A stretch of 25,773 bases of DNA from Polysphondylium violaceum. Lineage: Eukaryota > Evosea > Eumycetozoa > Dictyosteliales > Dictyosteliaceae. A model generated the notes under the pieces. That model was not told where the DNA came from and searched no databases. It saw only the letters and a list, made by a program, of their open reading frames with translations. Location: positions 1-25,773 of the forward strand of contig AJWJ01000331.1 in the NCBI GenBank assembly GCA_000277445.1. Reading direction: 5' to 3'. Positions 1-9,249 of the stretch are shown in pieces (position 1 is the first letter of the stretch; the number at the start of each line of letters is the position of its first letter). The position numbers and the translations under genes are program-made.

Positions 1-60
1 AATCAATCAAACAGGTGCTTCTTAAAATCCCAATGGAAGCTTTGTCTTCTTCGTTTTTTT

Positions 61-109
61 TTTTTTTTTTTAAATGGGCGCGCCTTCACGTTTTTTTTTA
101 ATGGGCGCG
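61..109. repeat. Imperfect direct repeat with GC-rich patch (T-run + ATGGGCGCG)
   Basis: The block of a T-run followed by ATGGGCGCG occurs twice, with the ATGs at 74 and 101, 27 bp apart. The first copy runs into GGGCGCGCC. Such GC-rich patches are rare in this AT-rich window. Both ATGs are in frame with each other and with the stop TAG at 131, so they cannot start the gene downstream unless splicing removes the stop. The block resembles E2F-type GGGCGCG elements, but that is only a resemblance. Confidence 0.5.
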
Positions 110-133
110 TTTGCTGGTATCACCCGACACTAG

Positions 134-793
134 TCCTTGAAAACTAATAATTTCTCAATAACAGGAGGTACAGGTGCCACAGGAAAAGAGTTGGTCAAAG
201 AATTAATTTCAAGTGACAAGTTTAGCAAAATTACTAGTTTAGTGAGAAAGATTGATACTAGCCTTGAAAATGAAAAATTGAATCAAGTGGTTGTCGATTT
301 TGAAGAGTTGGATAAATATAAAGATTTATTCAAAGATCACCAAGTAGGTTTCAATTGTTTAGGTACCACTATTAGAGTGGCCAAATCTGCTGCTGCATTC
401 AGACACATAGAGTATGACTATAGCGAGAGTTTTACAAAGCTCTCTAAAGAAGCAGGCATTGAAAACATGCATCTCCTCACTTCACAAGGTGCTAATGCCA
501 AATCATGGCTTCTATATACAAAGACTAAAGGAGAGATAGAAGAGCGTACTAAAAAAGAAGGTTTTGCCACTCTCTCTATTTGGCGTCCAGGCTTTTTGGA
601 TAGAGGCAGAACCGATAGAACCCTCGAGAATATCATGATGATGTTTTTATCTCGACTTTCTCTTCCAGTCTCAACTCTTGGCAAGGCTATGAAAAACTCT
701 GCTGTTGCTCAATTAGATGAACCAATTCCAACTACACCAAAGGTCAATATCTACTACAACAAAGATGTTTATAATTTTGCAAAATTAGATTAA
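134..793 (+). CDS. HTATIP2/TIP30-like atypical short-chain dehydrogenase (5' end unresolved)
   Basis: Seen: an open frame of about 219 codons ending in TAA at 793. It carries a dinucleotide-binding turn GGTGATG near the N-terminus, a YTKTK (YxxxK) catalytic pair in the stretch around 'LLYTKTKGEIEE', and a downstream 'WRPGFLDRGR' block. Order and spacing match the HTATIP2 (TIP30/CC3) branch of NAD(P)-binding atypical SDRs; human HTATIP2 is about 242 residues, so little is missing. There is no ATG directly upstream: an in-frame TAG lies at 131-133 and the first sense codon is TCC at 134. 'CACTAG' at 128-133 can serve as a 3' splice site, which would give an N-terminus Met-SLKTNNFSITGG if a tiny first exon lies upstream of the window. 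Known: relatives are cytosolic or nuclear oxidoreductase-like proteins; the substrate in amoebae is unknown. A poly(A) signal AATAAA follows at 829-834. The family call is firm; the start is not. Confidence 0.85.
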   Translation, partial: SLKTNNFSITGGTGATGKELVKELISSDKFSKITSLVRKIDTSLENEKLNQVVVDFEELDKYKDLFKDHQVGFNCLGTTIRVAKSAAAFRHIEYDYSESFTKLSKEAGIENMHLLTSQGANAKSWLLYTKTKGEIEERTKKEGFATLSIWRPGFLDRGRTDRTLENIMMMFLSRLSLPVSTLGKAMKNSAVAQLDEPIPTTPKVNIYYNKDVYNFAKLD

Positions 794-1048
794 TTGGTGA
801 TTGTATTTTTATTTGTTTGTTTTTGTTTAATAAATACACAGCGTATATATTATTTTTTCAATTTTTTTTATTTTTTTCGAATATTGAACATCTCATTCAT
901 ATCTCTTTTTTTTTTTTTCTCACACAGGGTGTAGTGTGTTGAATTGGAAAGAAATCATGTGAGGAGAGTTTTTATTATTTTTCATTCATATTTTATTGAT
1001 TGATGATAACACATAAGATATATCTATATCTATTTTATATATATCAAT
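794..1048 (+). promoter_or_regulatory. Intergenic region: poly(A) signal of the first gene and promoter of beta-mannosidase
   Basis: AATAAA at 829-834 fits the 3' end of the HTATIP2-like gene. T-runs follow around 864-877 and 907-918. At 921-939 there is a CACAC...GGGTGTA...GTGTG motif with partial dyad symmetry that resembles the G-box bound by the dictyostelid factor GBF. A TA-rich stretch at 1017-1046 precedes the ATG at 1049. The G-box reading is inference from motif resemblance only. Confidence 0.3.
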
Positions 1049-3800
1049 ATGAATTCAAAATATTTTAAAATAGATTTATGTGGTGAATGGACATCTATTA
1101 TTGAAAAATATAGAAATAGTTACAATGGTGATGATGGTAGCAGTAGTGGTTCATCTATACTCGGTAGTGATTCAGTAATATCATCTATTGTACCTGGTGA
1201 GATTCATATGGATTTGTTAAGAAATAATTTGATTTCTGATCCTTATAAAGGTGAAAAAGAAGTATGTAATAAATAATCTTTTTATGAAATAGATATTAAT
1301 ATTGATATATTTAAAATAGTTATTATATAGATGGATAGCAGAATCTGATTGGAGATTTATTAAAAATTTTGATATTAAAAAAGAGGAATGGGATCATATA
1401 AATCAACATTTTACAATCGCTGAATTGGTTTGCCAAGGTATTGATACTATAGCTGACATCGTTATCAATGGACAACAGGTAGCAAGAGTGGAAAATATGT
1501 TTGTTGAATTCAAATTTGATATTAAAAAGTATTTACTCGTTGATAGAAATAAGATTGAAGTGATTATTTATTCTCCAGAGAGATATTGCAAGGAGCAAAG
1601 CCAAAAATATCAGTATCAAGTGCCCGAGTGGGAGTATCCCAATGGCGTGCATCATAGAAATTTCATTAGAAAATGTGAATGTCATTTTGGATGGGATTGG
1701 GGTCCATGTTTCTGTCCAATGGGTATTTATAAAGAGATATTTATACAGTGTAGAACTGTACCTCTGTTGGATAAAGTGAAAATAACTCAAGATCATTCAA
1801 AGTATGGCCAAGATCAATCGGTTGAGTTGAAAATCGATATCACACTATCAGAGATCCTCAGTCACGATTACTTGTCTCTTTCAATCTTTGATCCCGATGA
1901 AAAGTTGATTTCATCCATTATTGTCGAGCCCAAAGACCCATCTTGGGTAAAGAGTAACAACTTGGTCACGATAAACATAGAGAAAGCAAATCTGTGGTGG
2001 CCAAATGGGTATGGCAGCCAACCCTTGTACCGTTTGGAAACATCTATTGTTTCATCAAAGGAAAAGAGTGAGAGATCAATCATAAAGACAACCAAATACA
2101 TTGGACTTAGGAGTATACAGGTGGATACGAGTAAAGATGCATTTGGATCAAAGTTTCAAATCGTTGTCAATAGTGTACCTATATTTGCCAAAGGCTCTGA
2201 TTGGATCCCTGCAGACCATTTCCTCACAAGAATTGAGAAATCAACTATCAAACATCTTTTATCCAGTGCCAAAGAGTCCAACATGAATTGTCTCAGACTC
2301 TGGGGTGGTGGTGTATATGAAACAGATCATTTCTACCAGTTGTGCGACAAGTATGGATTGCTTGTGTGGCATGATTTCATGTTTGGCTGTGCATTGTATC
2401 CAACCAATAAGGAGTTTTTGGAAAATGTAAAAAGAGAGGTCGTCTATCAAGTCAATCGTATTGGTCATCATGCTTGTATTGCATTGTGGTGTGGAAGTAA
2501 TGAGAGTGAGCAGGCAATCTCTGAAAAGCTTTGGGACCCAATCAAGCAGTGTCCCGAAAGATATCTCTTGGATTTCAACAAACTCTACATTGAAACCATT
2601 CAACCTACATTGTCAAACACTCTAGAGGGTTCCTTCTTTTGGCTAAGCTCCCCATCCAATGGCGTTGGTGTCTGGGGCAATACAAACGATGATACACAGG
2701 GAGACACTCATTACTGGGCAGTCTGGCATTCTGATATGCCTTTTACTCAATATTTGAAATCCAAATCTCGATTTCTCTCTGAATTTGGGTTCCAATCTCT
2801 ACCAAGTTGCAAGAATCTCAAAACAGTTGTTGGAGCCAACGAGCTAAATATTACCTCTACAGAGATGGAGAATAGACAAAGATCACCAAAGCCAGGCAAT
2901 GTGGGTATACTTAAACATGTTGGTCTTCACTTCCGTGTTCCAAGCGATTTTGAGCATTTTTGCTATGTGACTCAAATTCTTCAAGCCATCTCTATTAAAA
3001 CTGGATGTGAGCATTGGAGAAGAATGAAGCCATATTGCATGGGTACCCTTTATTGGCAACTAAATGATATTTGGGTTGGACCTTCTTGGTCTTCCATAGA
3101 GTACAATGGTGATTGGAAAGCATTGCAATACTTTGCCAAACATTTTTATAATCCCCTTTTGGTATCATTTGCAGAAGATCTCGACAACCCCGATCAATTA
3201 GAGATTTGGATCACACATGACTACAATTCTTTTGATTTCATGTTGAATGGAGAGCTTGTTATACAAATTTATGATTTATCAAATGGTCTCGTTGAAAAAG
3301 AAATTTCTAGTCATTCATTTTCAATAGAAACATGCCAACATGCAGAGTCTAGTAAAGTACTTGCCCCGTTGAGTAAATCAGTGTTGTTTGGAGATTTAAA
3401 AAAGCATAGAGGTCATTATATTATTTTGGCCAAACTACAACTCGCTAGAGAGACTATAGAGTCTATGAAAACCTTGCATATCTCCATCAACCATTCCTAT
3501 GAAAATGTCTATTACCCTTGTCCATTTAAACAGTTGGTGCTAAAGAAAACAAAAATCACGCTCTCATCCAATGGTGTTGGTATTAAAGGTCAATTCAATT
3601 TTGTTGTTGAATCACAAGAGGCAGCAGCTGTAGCTCTATTTGTTTGGATTTCAACAGATAAAGATGGCCATTTCTCTGATAATGGATTCACTCTTTTTAA
3701 ATCTAGTACAAAGAAAATTACATTTTATCCAAAATCAAAAGATTCTAGTTTGGATATAACAGATTTTAAAGTTTATTCATTGGTTGATACTTTTATGTAA
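1049..3800 (+). CDS. MANBA: Beta-mannosidase (glycoside hydrolase family 2), two exons
   Basis: Hydrolyses terminal beta-1,4-mannose from glycans, a late step of N-glycan breakdown. Exons 1049-1261 and 1320-3800 join in phase 0 to give about 897 residues (human MANBA 879). Using the acceptor at 1318-1319 gives '..GEKE-LLYRWIAESDWRF', the conserved position before the N-terminal jelly-roll core. Visible family blocks: 'HFGWDWGP' (about residue 190), 'KGSDWIPADHFLTR' (about 360), 'LRLWGGGVYE', 'GLLVWHDFMFGCALYP', the acid/base Glu in 'LWCGSNESE' (residue 466), the nucleophile Glu in 'SEFGFQS' (residue 559), and 'YWQLNDIWVGPSWSS'. Both catalytic glutamates are present, so the enzyme should be active. 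A Gly/Ser/Asp insert lies near residues 26-45. No signal peptide is visible after the ATG, although this enzyme is lysosomal elsewhere; a missed upstream exon or an unconventional location would explain it. The 3' end converges on the next gene with 16 bp between stops. Confidence 0.95.
1262..1319 (+). other. Intron of the beta-mannosidase gene (58 nt)
   Basis: Donor GTATGT at 1262 and acceptor AAATAG ending at 1319; very AT-rich with in-frame stops. The later AG at 1329-1330 would put the downstream exon out of frame, whereas 1319 restores the conserved residues YRWIAESDW. The acceptor choice is thus decided by the protein family. Confidence 0.85.
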
Positions 3801-3821
3801 AGTTAATAAAATAGATTTATT
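3801..3821. terminator. Overlapping convergent poly(A) signals
   Basis: AATAAA at 3805-3810 serves the plus-strand beta-mannosidase gene. The minus-strand AATAAA (plus TTTATT at 3816-3821) contains the stop codon of the minus-strand gene. Only 16 bp separate the two stop codons, so both transcripts must overlap at their 3' ends. Confidence 0.6.
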
Positions 3822-5911
3822 TAGAAATTACATCTGTATTAAAAGGTATGGCGACTGGTGTCTTGTTCTTAGGTATTATAACATTTACAATCGTTGGAGG
3901 GGATTCATCATTGTCTAGTGATTCTAGAGTAAAAGGATAGAGTAAAAGATATTTTTGTTTAGCTTTAAATTGAGAAAGAGTCAAGTTGTAGTAAGCTCTT
4001 TTTAACATTTCATACTCGTGTTGAGGGGATTCTGGCTTGATTAGTCTAATGGCGTATCTGTGTAATAGGATATCCAATAATATATAGAGTTCCTTTTGGA
4101 TGGCTATTGATACCAATTGATCCAATGTATTGCAAGTGAATTGATCTGGATACTTCTCAAATAAATAGATTGCAACTTTAAATCCAACATTTGATTTGGA
4201 GGCTGCCATAAAATATTCTAATAATATGGATTTTAGATTTATACTTGAATCCAATTCCCCATTCACTGATAGATGGTTTAAAATGATTTTAACCATAGAT
4301 AAATTTCTTGCCACAATAGCGCCTTTGAGTAAGAGAATTTTATCAACACGGTATAATTTTTGAATCGTTGGACCTAAGTTTAGTTGGTTGAAAAATACAG
4401 GATCTTGAATAAATAAAAATTCCCACGAGAGATTGCCAAACATGCCTTCTATTGGAGATCCAAACTCTAGATACTTTGCCTTGAGGAATTCAACATTCTC
4501 AATAGCAGCTTTCTTTTGACTCTTTTTGGCAAAGGCGAGATAAGAATAGGATGGTACAATGTTTTTTTGAACAGCTTCGACTTGTTTTTCTTTGGTTAAT
4601 TGTTTAAAAAACCACACTAAATATTTACAATCATACTTTGACAAGGCCACACATATTAACTCGAAAAAACTTGTATTGGGATAAAATGAAGTGGCTGGAG
4701 CTGGTTCTTGCTGTTGCGTAGATGTCTGGTCTAATAAAAAAGAATGTGACAATAGATACTGGAATATGGTTTCATTGTGTAGATAGGAAAGGTAAATGAA
4801 ATAATCCCAAGTATTATTACCAAATGCAGCGTAATGTTTCCCTTGCATAATAAATTTGATATAGTCAAAGTTTCCAGACTTTATAGCATTACTAAAACTA
4901 TTTGGTCTACTATAGTCTTGGTAATTTTTCTCTGATATCAATCGTTTCAATACAGAATAGGGGTCAACGTTAACTCCATAGTTTTGAGAAAATATAAAGG
5001 AGTTTGAAAATATGGCCATATTTTTCTTTATGAGATAATCGACATTTTCATTGTTTGATAAAATGTTGGGGCCATCGTATGGAAATTGATTTTGATCCAA
5101 GTATTTGAATAGATTTAAATCTTGACTACAAGTTCTAAAAAAACAATTTCTAAAATTGACCCTTTGAAGAAAAGGTATTACCAATTGAGCAGTGGCAAGA
5201 TCTTGTAGAAAGTGAGTACTATTCTTGATCTGTCCCAAAAGCCAGTCTGGATAAAAGTCTGCAAGAAATTTAAAGACCTCTGAATTACAAAACAAGGATT
5301 TATTTGAAAAGATGGGCTTCCTTTTCAGCACCACGCGACAACCCAATAAAAGAGCACTCTTTTTTTGACTGACTGGGTTTCTTTGTTTGTATAAATCAAA
5401 ATTAAACCTATCGGATACCAAGAGTATCCATTTGAGTAAATCTACATCCAACGGACTCTCTTGCCATTCCAAGAGGGTCTTCAGAAAATCTTTATCATTC
5501 CAACCATATATTTTCCTAAAGTAATCTCTGTTGTTTGTAAAAAATGTGACATGTTGCGGTGATAAGAGAGTCCAATATTGAGAGGGCAGTATTTGAATAT
5601 CACCGTTGTCTACCAACAATCTAAATACATCGGTGCTCATATTTTTTGAAATATTGAGTCCCAGACGCAACATAGGTGAAAGTGTTGTACATAAATTTAA
5701 ATCATTGTTGAAATCACGAATAACCTTTTGAACAATATCTTTTTTAAGTGCTTCATTTTCCTTTGTATGATAATTTAAAAGATATTGAGAAAAGTCTTGT
5801 ATTTCTTGATGTAAATGACTGAGGTCGATATTTTGTATACTTTTTTCATCGTCACGACTTTCTATTGTATTTAGATCAATCCAATCTCTATATTGAAATT
5901 TGTTCTTATCG

Positions 5912-5942
<31 letters not shown>

Positions 5943-6177
5943 CTATAATTGATTTAAATCTATTTATTTTATATTTCAACAATGGAATGCTTTTTGTATT
6001 TACTATATCGAATAGCTGCATATCGTCAATAGATTTATATATTTTATTGTTGCAATAAAGATGATAGAGAGGTTGTTGGGATGTTGTTTCATCATCAAGA
6101 GATAATCTTGCAAAAGATAGATATGAAAATATCTTTTGTCTAATAAAACTGTTTCTATAAATTAATTCAATAAACAT
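3817..6177 (-). CDS. Dictyostelid ankyrin-like repeat protein with N-terminal 'IYRNxxIRxKIF' module
   Basis: Intronless, 786 residues, ATG at 6177. It starts MFIELIYRNSFIRQKIFSYL, the amphipathic N-terminal module seen at the front of many dictyostelid ankyrin-like and FNIP proteins. An Asn/Asp run follows at about residues 81-92, encoded by the AAT-type repeat around 5920-5945. The rest consists of helical segments with degenerate ankyrin-type pairs such as 'AIKSGNFDYIKFIM', 'NETIFQYLLSHSF' and 'ARNLSMVKIILNHL'. The consensus TPLH is not preserved, so ankyrin homology is by pattern only. No catalytic motif, signal peptide or membrane segment is visible. Function is unknown; large expanded families of this type exist in dictyostelids. 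It is convergent with beta-mannosidase and divergent from the FNIP gene. Pieces of its 5' coding region recur at 11923-11989 and 12386-12471. Confidence 0.75.
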
Positions 6178-6360
6178 CTTTCCATGTAAAGTTTTTGCAT
6201 TTTATTATCTAATAATGAAGGGACTTGATGGGGTCTAATTAATTCTTAAAAATTTTCAAAGTTTTTTTTCAAAGTTTTTTCAAAAGCTCACACCCCTAAA
6301 TGATGTGATTAACAAAATTACTGTCACCTGTTTATATATCTTTAAGACTATGGTTTAATA
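6178..6360. promoter_or_regulatory. Divergent promoter region between ankyrin-like and FNIP genes
   Basis: About 180 bp separate the two ATGs. It holds tandem TCAAAG-T-run units around 6256-6285 and a CACACCCCT element at 6289-6297 that resembles a dictyostelid G-box/CA-rich element. It is AT-rich otherwise. Shared control of the two genes is inferred from position, not shown. Confidence 0.35.
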
Positions 6361-8334
6361 ATGGTATATTATTCAATAGTTATCTTTAATATCTGAATAG
6401 AATATTAATATAGAAAATATATATAGTTATTTTTTTTAATATGGAGAGATAAATATATTGGTCAACTACTACGCTCATTTATTAGGTATAGGAAAAAGGA
6501 AATTAGTATTCCTTTATCATATTTTATAAAGGAGCATGAGTATCTATTATCAGTGAAAGATTTAGGTTTTAGAATCAGATTATATGTTTCTGAAACTGCT
6601 ACAACTTTAGAACAGGGAATGGTACAAGAGTATATGAATATTGATCAACGTTTTAAATCTGTTATAGATGAATTTGAAATTGATTCACCAACTATATGGA
6701 ATGTACCTGATGGGTTTATTTCAAATGGAGCAACTGTAGTAATATTTGGAAATTGTTTTTATCAATGTCTAACAAAACGTCTTATTCCCCCATCGGTGAC
6801 CAAGTTGGATTTAAAAAGATCATTCAACTATTGTTTTGGAGTACAATTAGACTCACTTTGGGAAGGTCTAAAAGAGCTCTGTATGTGGAGTACAGGTACA
6901 CAAGAAACGGGAAAGATAGAGCCTAGTTCTTTACCTCTATCGTTGACACTATTGGATCTTTCGTATTACTATCACACCCTTTCAAACATTTTGCCGCCGA
7001 ATTTAAAATCACTTTCAATAGCAAACCTAGACAAGTTTCAACATGGCTTTACACTTCCGGAATCAATTACCCAACTTAAAACCAAATCAATTGATCTAAT
7101 AGAAAATTTATCAAGTATTAGTAATCTTTTTTCGTTACAATTTGACAATCAACTACCATTGGATTTGTTTGGTGCCGATGGTATGTCAAACAATATCACT
7201 AGATTACATTTCAAATCTCCCAATCAAAATATTGAATATTTTCAATATCTTTCTAGAAATTTAGTGGACCTTTCTATTCAATTTCTACATCCACTTTGCT
7301 TGACCGAAGCCATGTGCCTTCCATCTACTCTCGAAATATTGAAGCTTCATTGTATTAATGGTCAAATTTGTCGAAATGCTATTCCTTCAAGTGTAAGGGA
7401 CTTGGAATTGATCTTTTCTGGTGACCAAACTGTTTTAAAAGAGTTTTATTTACCAAACTCTATTGAACGTCTTCAGCTTTATTTTGGTTTAATTAAACAA
7501 TTCCCCAAAGATTTCAACCCTATAACAGCATCTGTCAGAGAGTTGGATATAAATTCTATATCTAAAGATATCCTCAAGAAATCATTTCCAAATTCAATTA
7601 CCAAACTCACCATAGGTTCATTCAATTCAAATACAATTCGAAAAGGGTTTGTTTCAAGTAAATTTCCAAGTGTTTTATCACACTCCAGTGGTTTGAAGTT
7701 CTTATCAATGTTTGTTTGTCCAAAAGACAAGTTGGTGTCTACAATGTTTTCCACATCACTTACATATCTTAAACTAGAAAATGTGCATCCTGTTGGTTTT
7801 AATATGAAATTGAAACCAGATACATTGATATCTTGCCAAAACTTAAAGACACTTTGTTTGGGCTCATTAAACTTGACTCCTCTTTTTATACCCTCAAGTG
7901 TCACTCGACTTTTTTTAGATCTCTCAAATACTACAAAGTTGGAAAATGTTATTCCAAATTCAGTTTGTTTTCTATCTTTAAAATGGACATCAGCCTCTCA
8001 TCAAACCATTGATCTTGGGATTGTTCCCTATTCTGTTGAAACTCTAGTACTAAACGCCAGTGGCGGTATGATTGATTCTCTTGATGCACTTTCAGATACT
8101 ATAGAGTATATTGACTTTGGTCCAAACCTTACAGCCTATAGCTTTGATTCTCAACGATTAACATCATTACGTCACATAAAGAATCTACCATGGATTCAAT
8201 CTACTCTTACATTTCCCCTTTATCTTGAATCACTCCACATGACAAAAAATTATTATGAAAAAAATTTTGTTCAATCCTTTAATAATAATAGTTTCCCAAA
8301 AAATGTACCATTCATCAATATTGTAAAAAAATAA
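6361..8334 (+). CDS. FNIP-repeat (LRR-like) protein, intact copy
   Basis: The frame is open from 6427 to the TAA at 8332-8334 but has no ATG at its front. An ATG followed at once by the donor GTATAT (6361-6363 / 6364) and the acceptor TATATAG at 6420-6426 would give Met + LFFLIWRDKYIGQLLRSFI, exactly the N-terminal module expected of this family, for about 636 residues. The body has irregular repeats of the form (I/L)P-x-S-(V/I/L)-x-x-L-x-L about every 20-50 residues (for example 'IPPSVTKLDL', 'LPLSLTLLDL', 'IPSSVRDLEL', 'IPNSVCFLSL', 'VPYSVETLVL'), the FNIP signature. Known: FNIP proteins are a large dictyostelid group, probably scaffolds for protein contacts, mostly uncharacterised. It is the only whole FNIP copy here; deleted or scrambled copies lie at 12556-13545, 17230-17470 and 18758-19470. 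The poly(A) signal overlaps the stop codon. The one-codon first exon is inference; the ATG at 6350 followed by GTTTAA is an alternative. Confidence 0.8.
6364..6426 (+). other. Probable intron after a one-codon first exon (FNIP gene)
   Basis: GTATAT donor directly after the ATG at 6361, acceptor ATATAG ending at 6426; 63 nt and AT-rich, matching the other introns here (58-71 nt). It supplies the missing start codon for a frame that is open from 6427. Confidence 0.55.
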
Positions 8335-8416
8335 AATTCATGTCTATATTATAATCTTGAAGTTGAAAAATGTATCAGAATGATATTTTCAATCGATTGA
8401 AAACTCCTTTTAAGAT

Positions 8417-8733
8417 TTCGAGATGTTAATGAAATAGAGAATCTTTATAAATGTAACTACACAATAGATATTGTGAAGTATGCTGGACCTGTAATACCAT
8501 TAAGTATTGAAGGTTTGGAATTATTATTCAACAATTTAACAATTCTATCGTTTCAAAAGATGACATATTCTACAAGCCATTAATGTATATAATCAGTCAA
8601 ATTAGTCTGGAATATATGGTTGAGAATATAACCTAAGAGATATAAGAAACAAAACAGAAACGTCATTTTTAGTAAATTTTACGTATAATGATAATACCAT
8701 ATGGTAATACTGACCAATATACATATTTTAAAC
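8417..8733 (+). pseudogene. RBCC gene fragment with large internal deletion
   Basis: 8417-8494 matches the linker and B-box start of the RBCC genes (up to '..TATGCTGGACCTGTAA'). It then jumps at 8494-8496 to the 3' part of exon 1 ('ACCATTAAGTA..GAAGGTTTGGAATTATTATTC') and runs through the donor region and intron (TATGGTAATACTGAC) to about 8733. Roughly 1.2 kb of the parent is missing. It carries stops and has no RING part. It lies between the FNIP gene and RBCC copy A. Confidence 0.8.
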
Positions 8734-9168
8734 CTCCTCTCATTTGGATTTTGCAATCATTTCTCCAAAATGAAATATAAAAATAAAGTTTTAAAACATA
8801 TATAAACTTTTTCATTTCAACAAAATAAAAATTTAAATATAATTATTATTTTGCCAAATTACAATCTTTCAATAACTCATCAGTTTGCTTTATATTACAA
8901 ATTGTTGGTGAAAGAAACAGAGCCAAAGTTATTTTTAGCACCGATATAGACCTATTTCTGTTGTTTCTCAATTGATGTGGATGTTGAAATTGTTGTGGGT
9001 TTTTTTGGAGAGCCAGTTTTATAATTTCATGAACTGACTAATAAAATTATTTATATTAATATTTACAATAAAATAATTAATTCTAAATCTTAATTTGTTC
9101 TATCAGTTTCTCTCTTCAAAAATGATCAGTTTTTAAAAACTGAAAAAAGTGGGTTTTTGAATGTTAAG
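8734..9168. other. Intergenic region with a remnant of an unidentified minus-strand gene
   Basis: No intact gene. The stretch 8885-9015 is clearly similar to 16860-17010 (shared blocks include GGAGCCAAAGT, ACCTATTTCTG.TG and GTTGTGGGTTTT). On the minus strand it gives an open frame of about 50 codons, rich in Gln and Pro (PQQFQHPHQL..), that ends near 8848. The same strand of the second copy reads PQHIQQPQSQLQTSEISLFGP. I do not recognise the parent gene. Confidence 0.4.
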
Positions 9169-9249
9169 TGTGATCATTGAAAAAATTTACTGTTTATTCT
9201 TTATTCATTGTTTGTTTTTCATATCATACTAATACTACTACTTTTAACA
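9169..9249 (+). promoter_or_regulatory. Conserved 5' leader of RBCC copy A
   Basis: GTGTGATCATTGAAAAAAT..TTTATTCATTGTTTGTTTTTCATATCATACTA is shared, with small changes, in front of all five RBCC loci (also 13800-13870, 17505-17576, 19531-19600, 22452-22528). Its preservation in non-coding DNA points either to a promoter/5' UTR or to recent duplication. The open frame continues upstream of the ATG in A, C and D, but lacks an ATG. Confidence 0.5.

Noticed and set aside
1329-1330. Alternative splice acceptor TATATAG for the beta-mannosidase intron
   Set aside because: It puts exon 2 out of frame; the AG at 1318-1319 restores the conserved YRWIAESDW.
5915-5945. CRISPR-like or satellite repeat
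   Set aside because: It is an AAT/GAT trinucleotide run encoding the Asn/Asp stretch of the ankyrin-like protein, common in dictyostelids.
9208-9249. N-terminal hydrophobic extension (FVFHIILLxLF) upstream of the RBCC ATGs as a signal peptide
   Set aside because: The frame is open upstream in A, C and D but has no ATG, and copy B differs; it is the conserved 5' leader read in frame.
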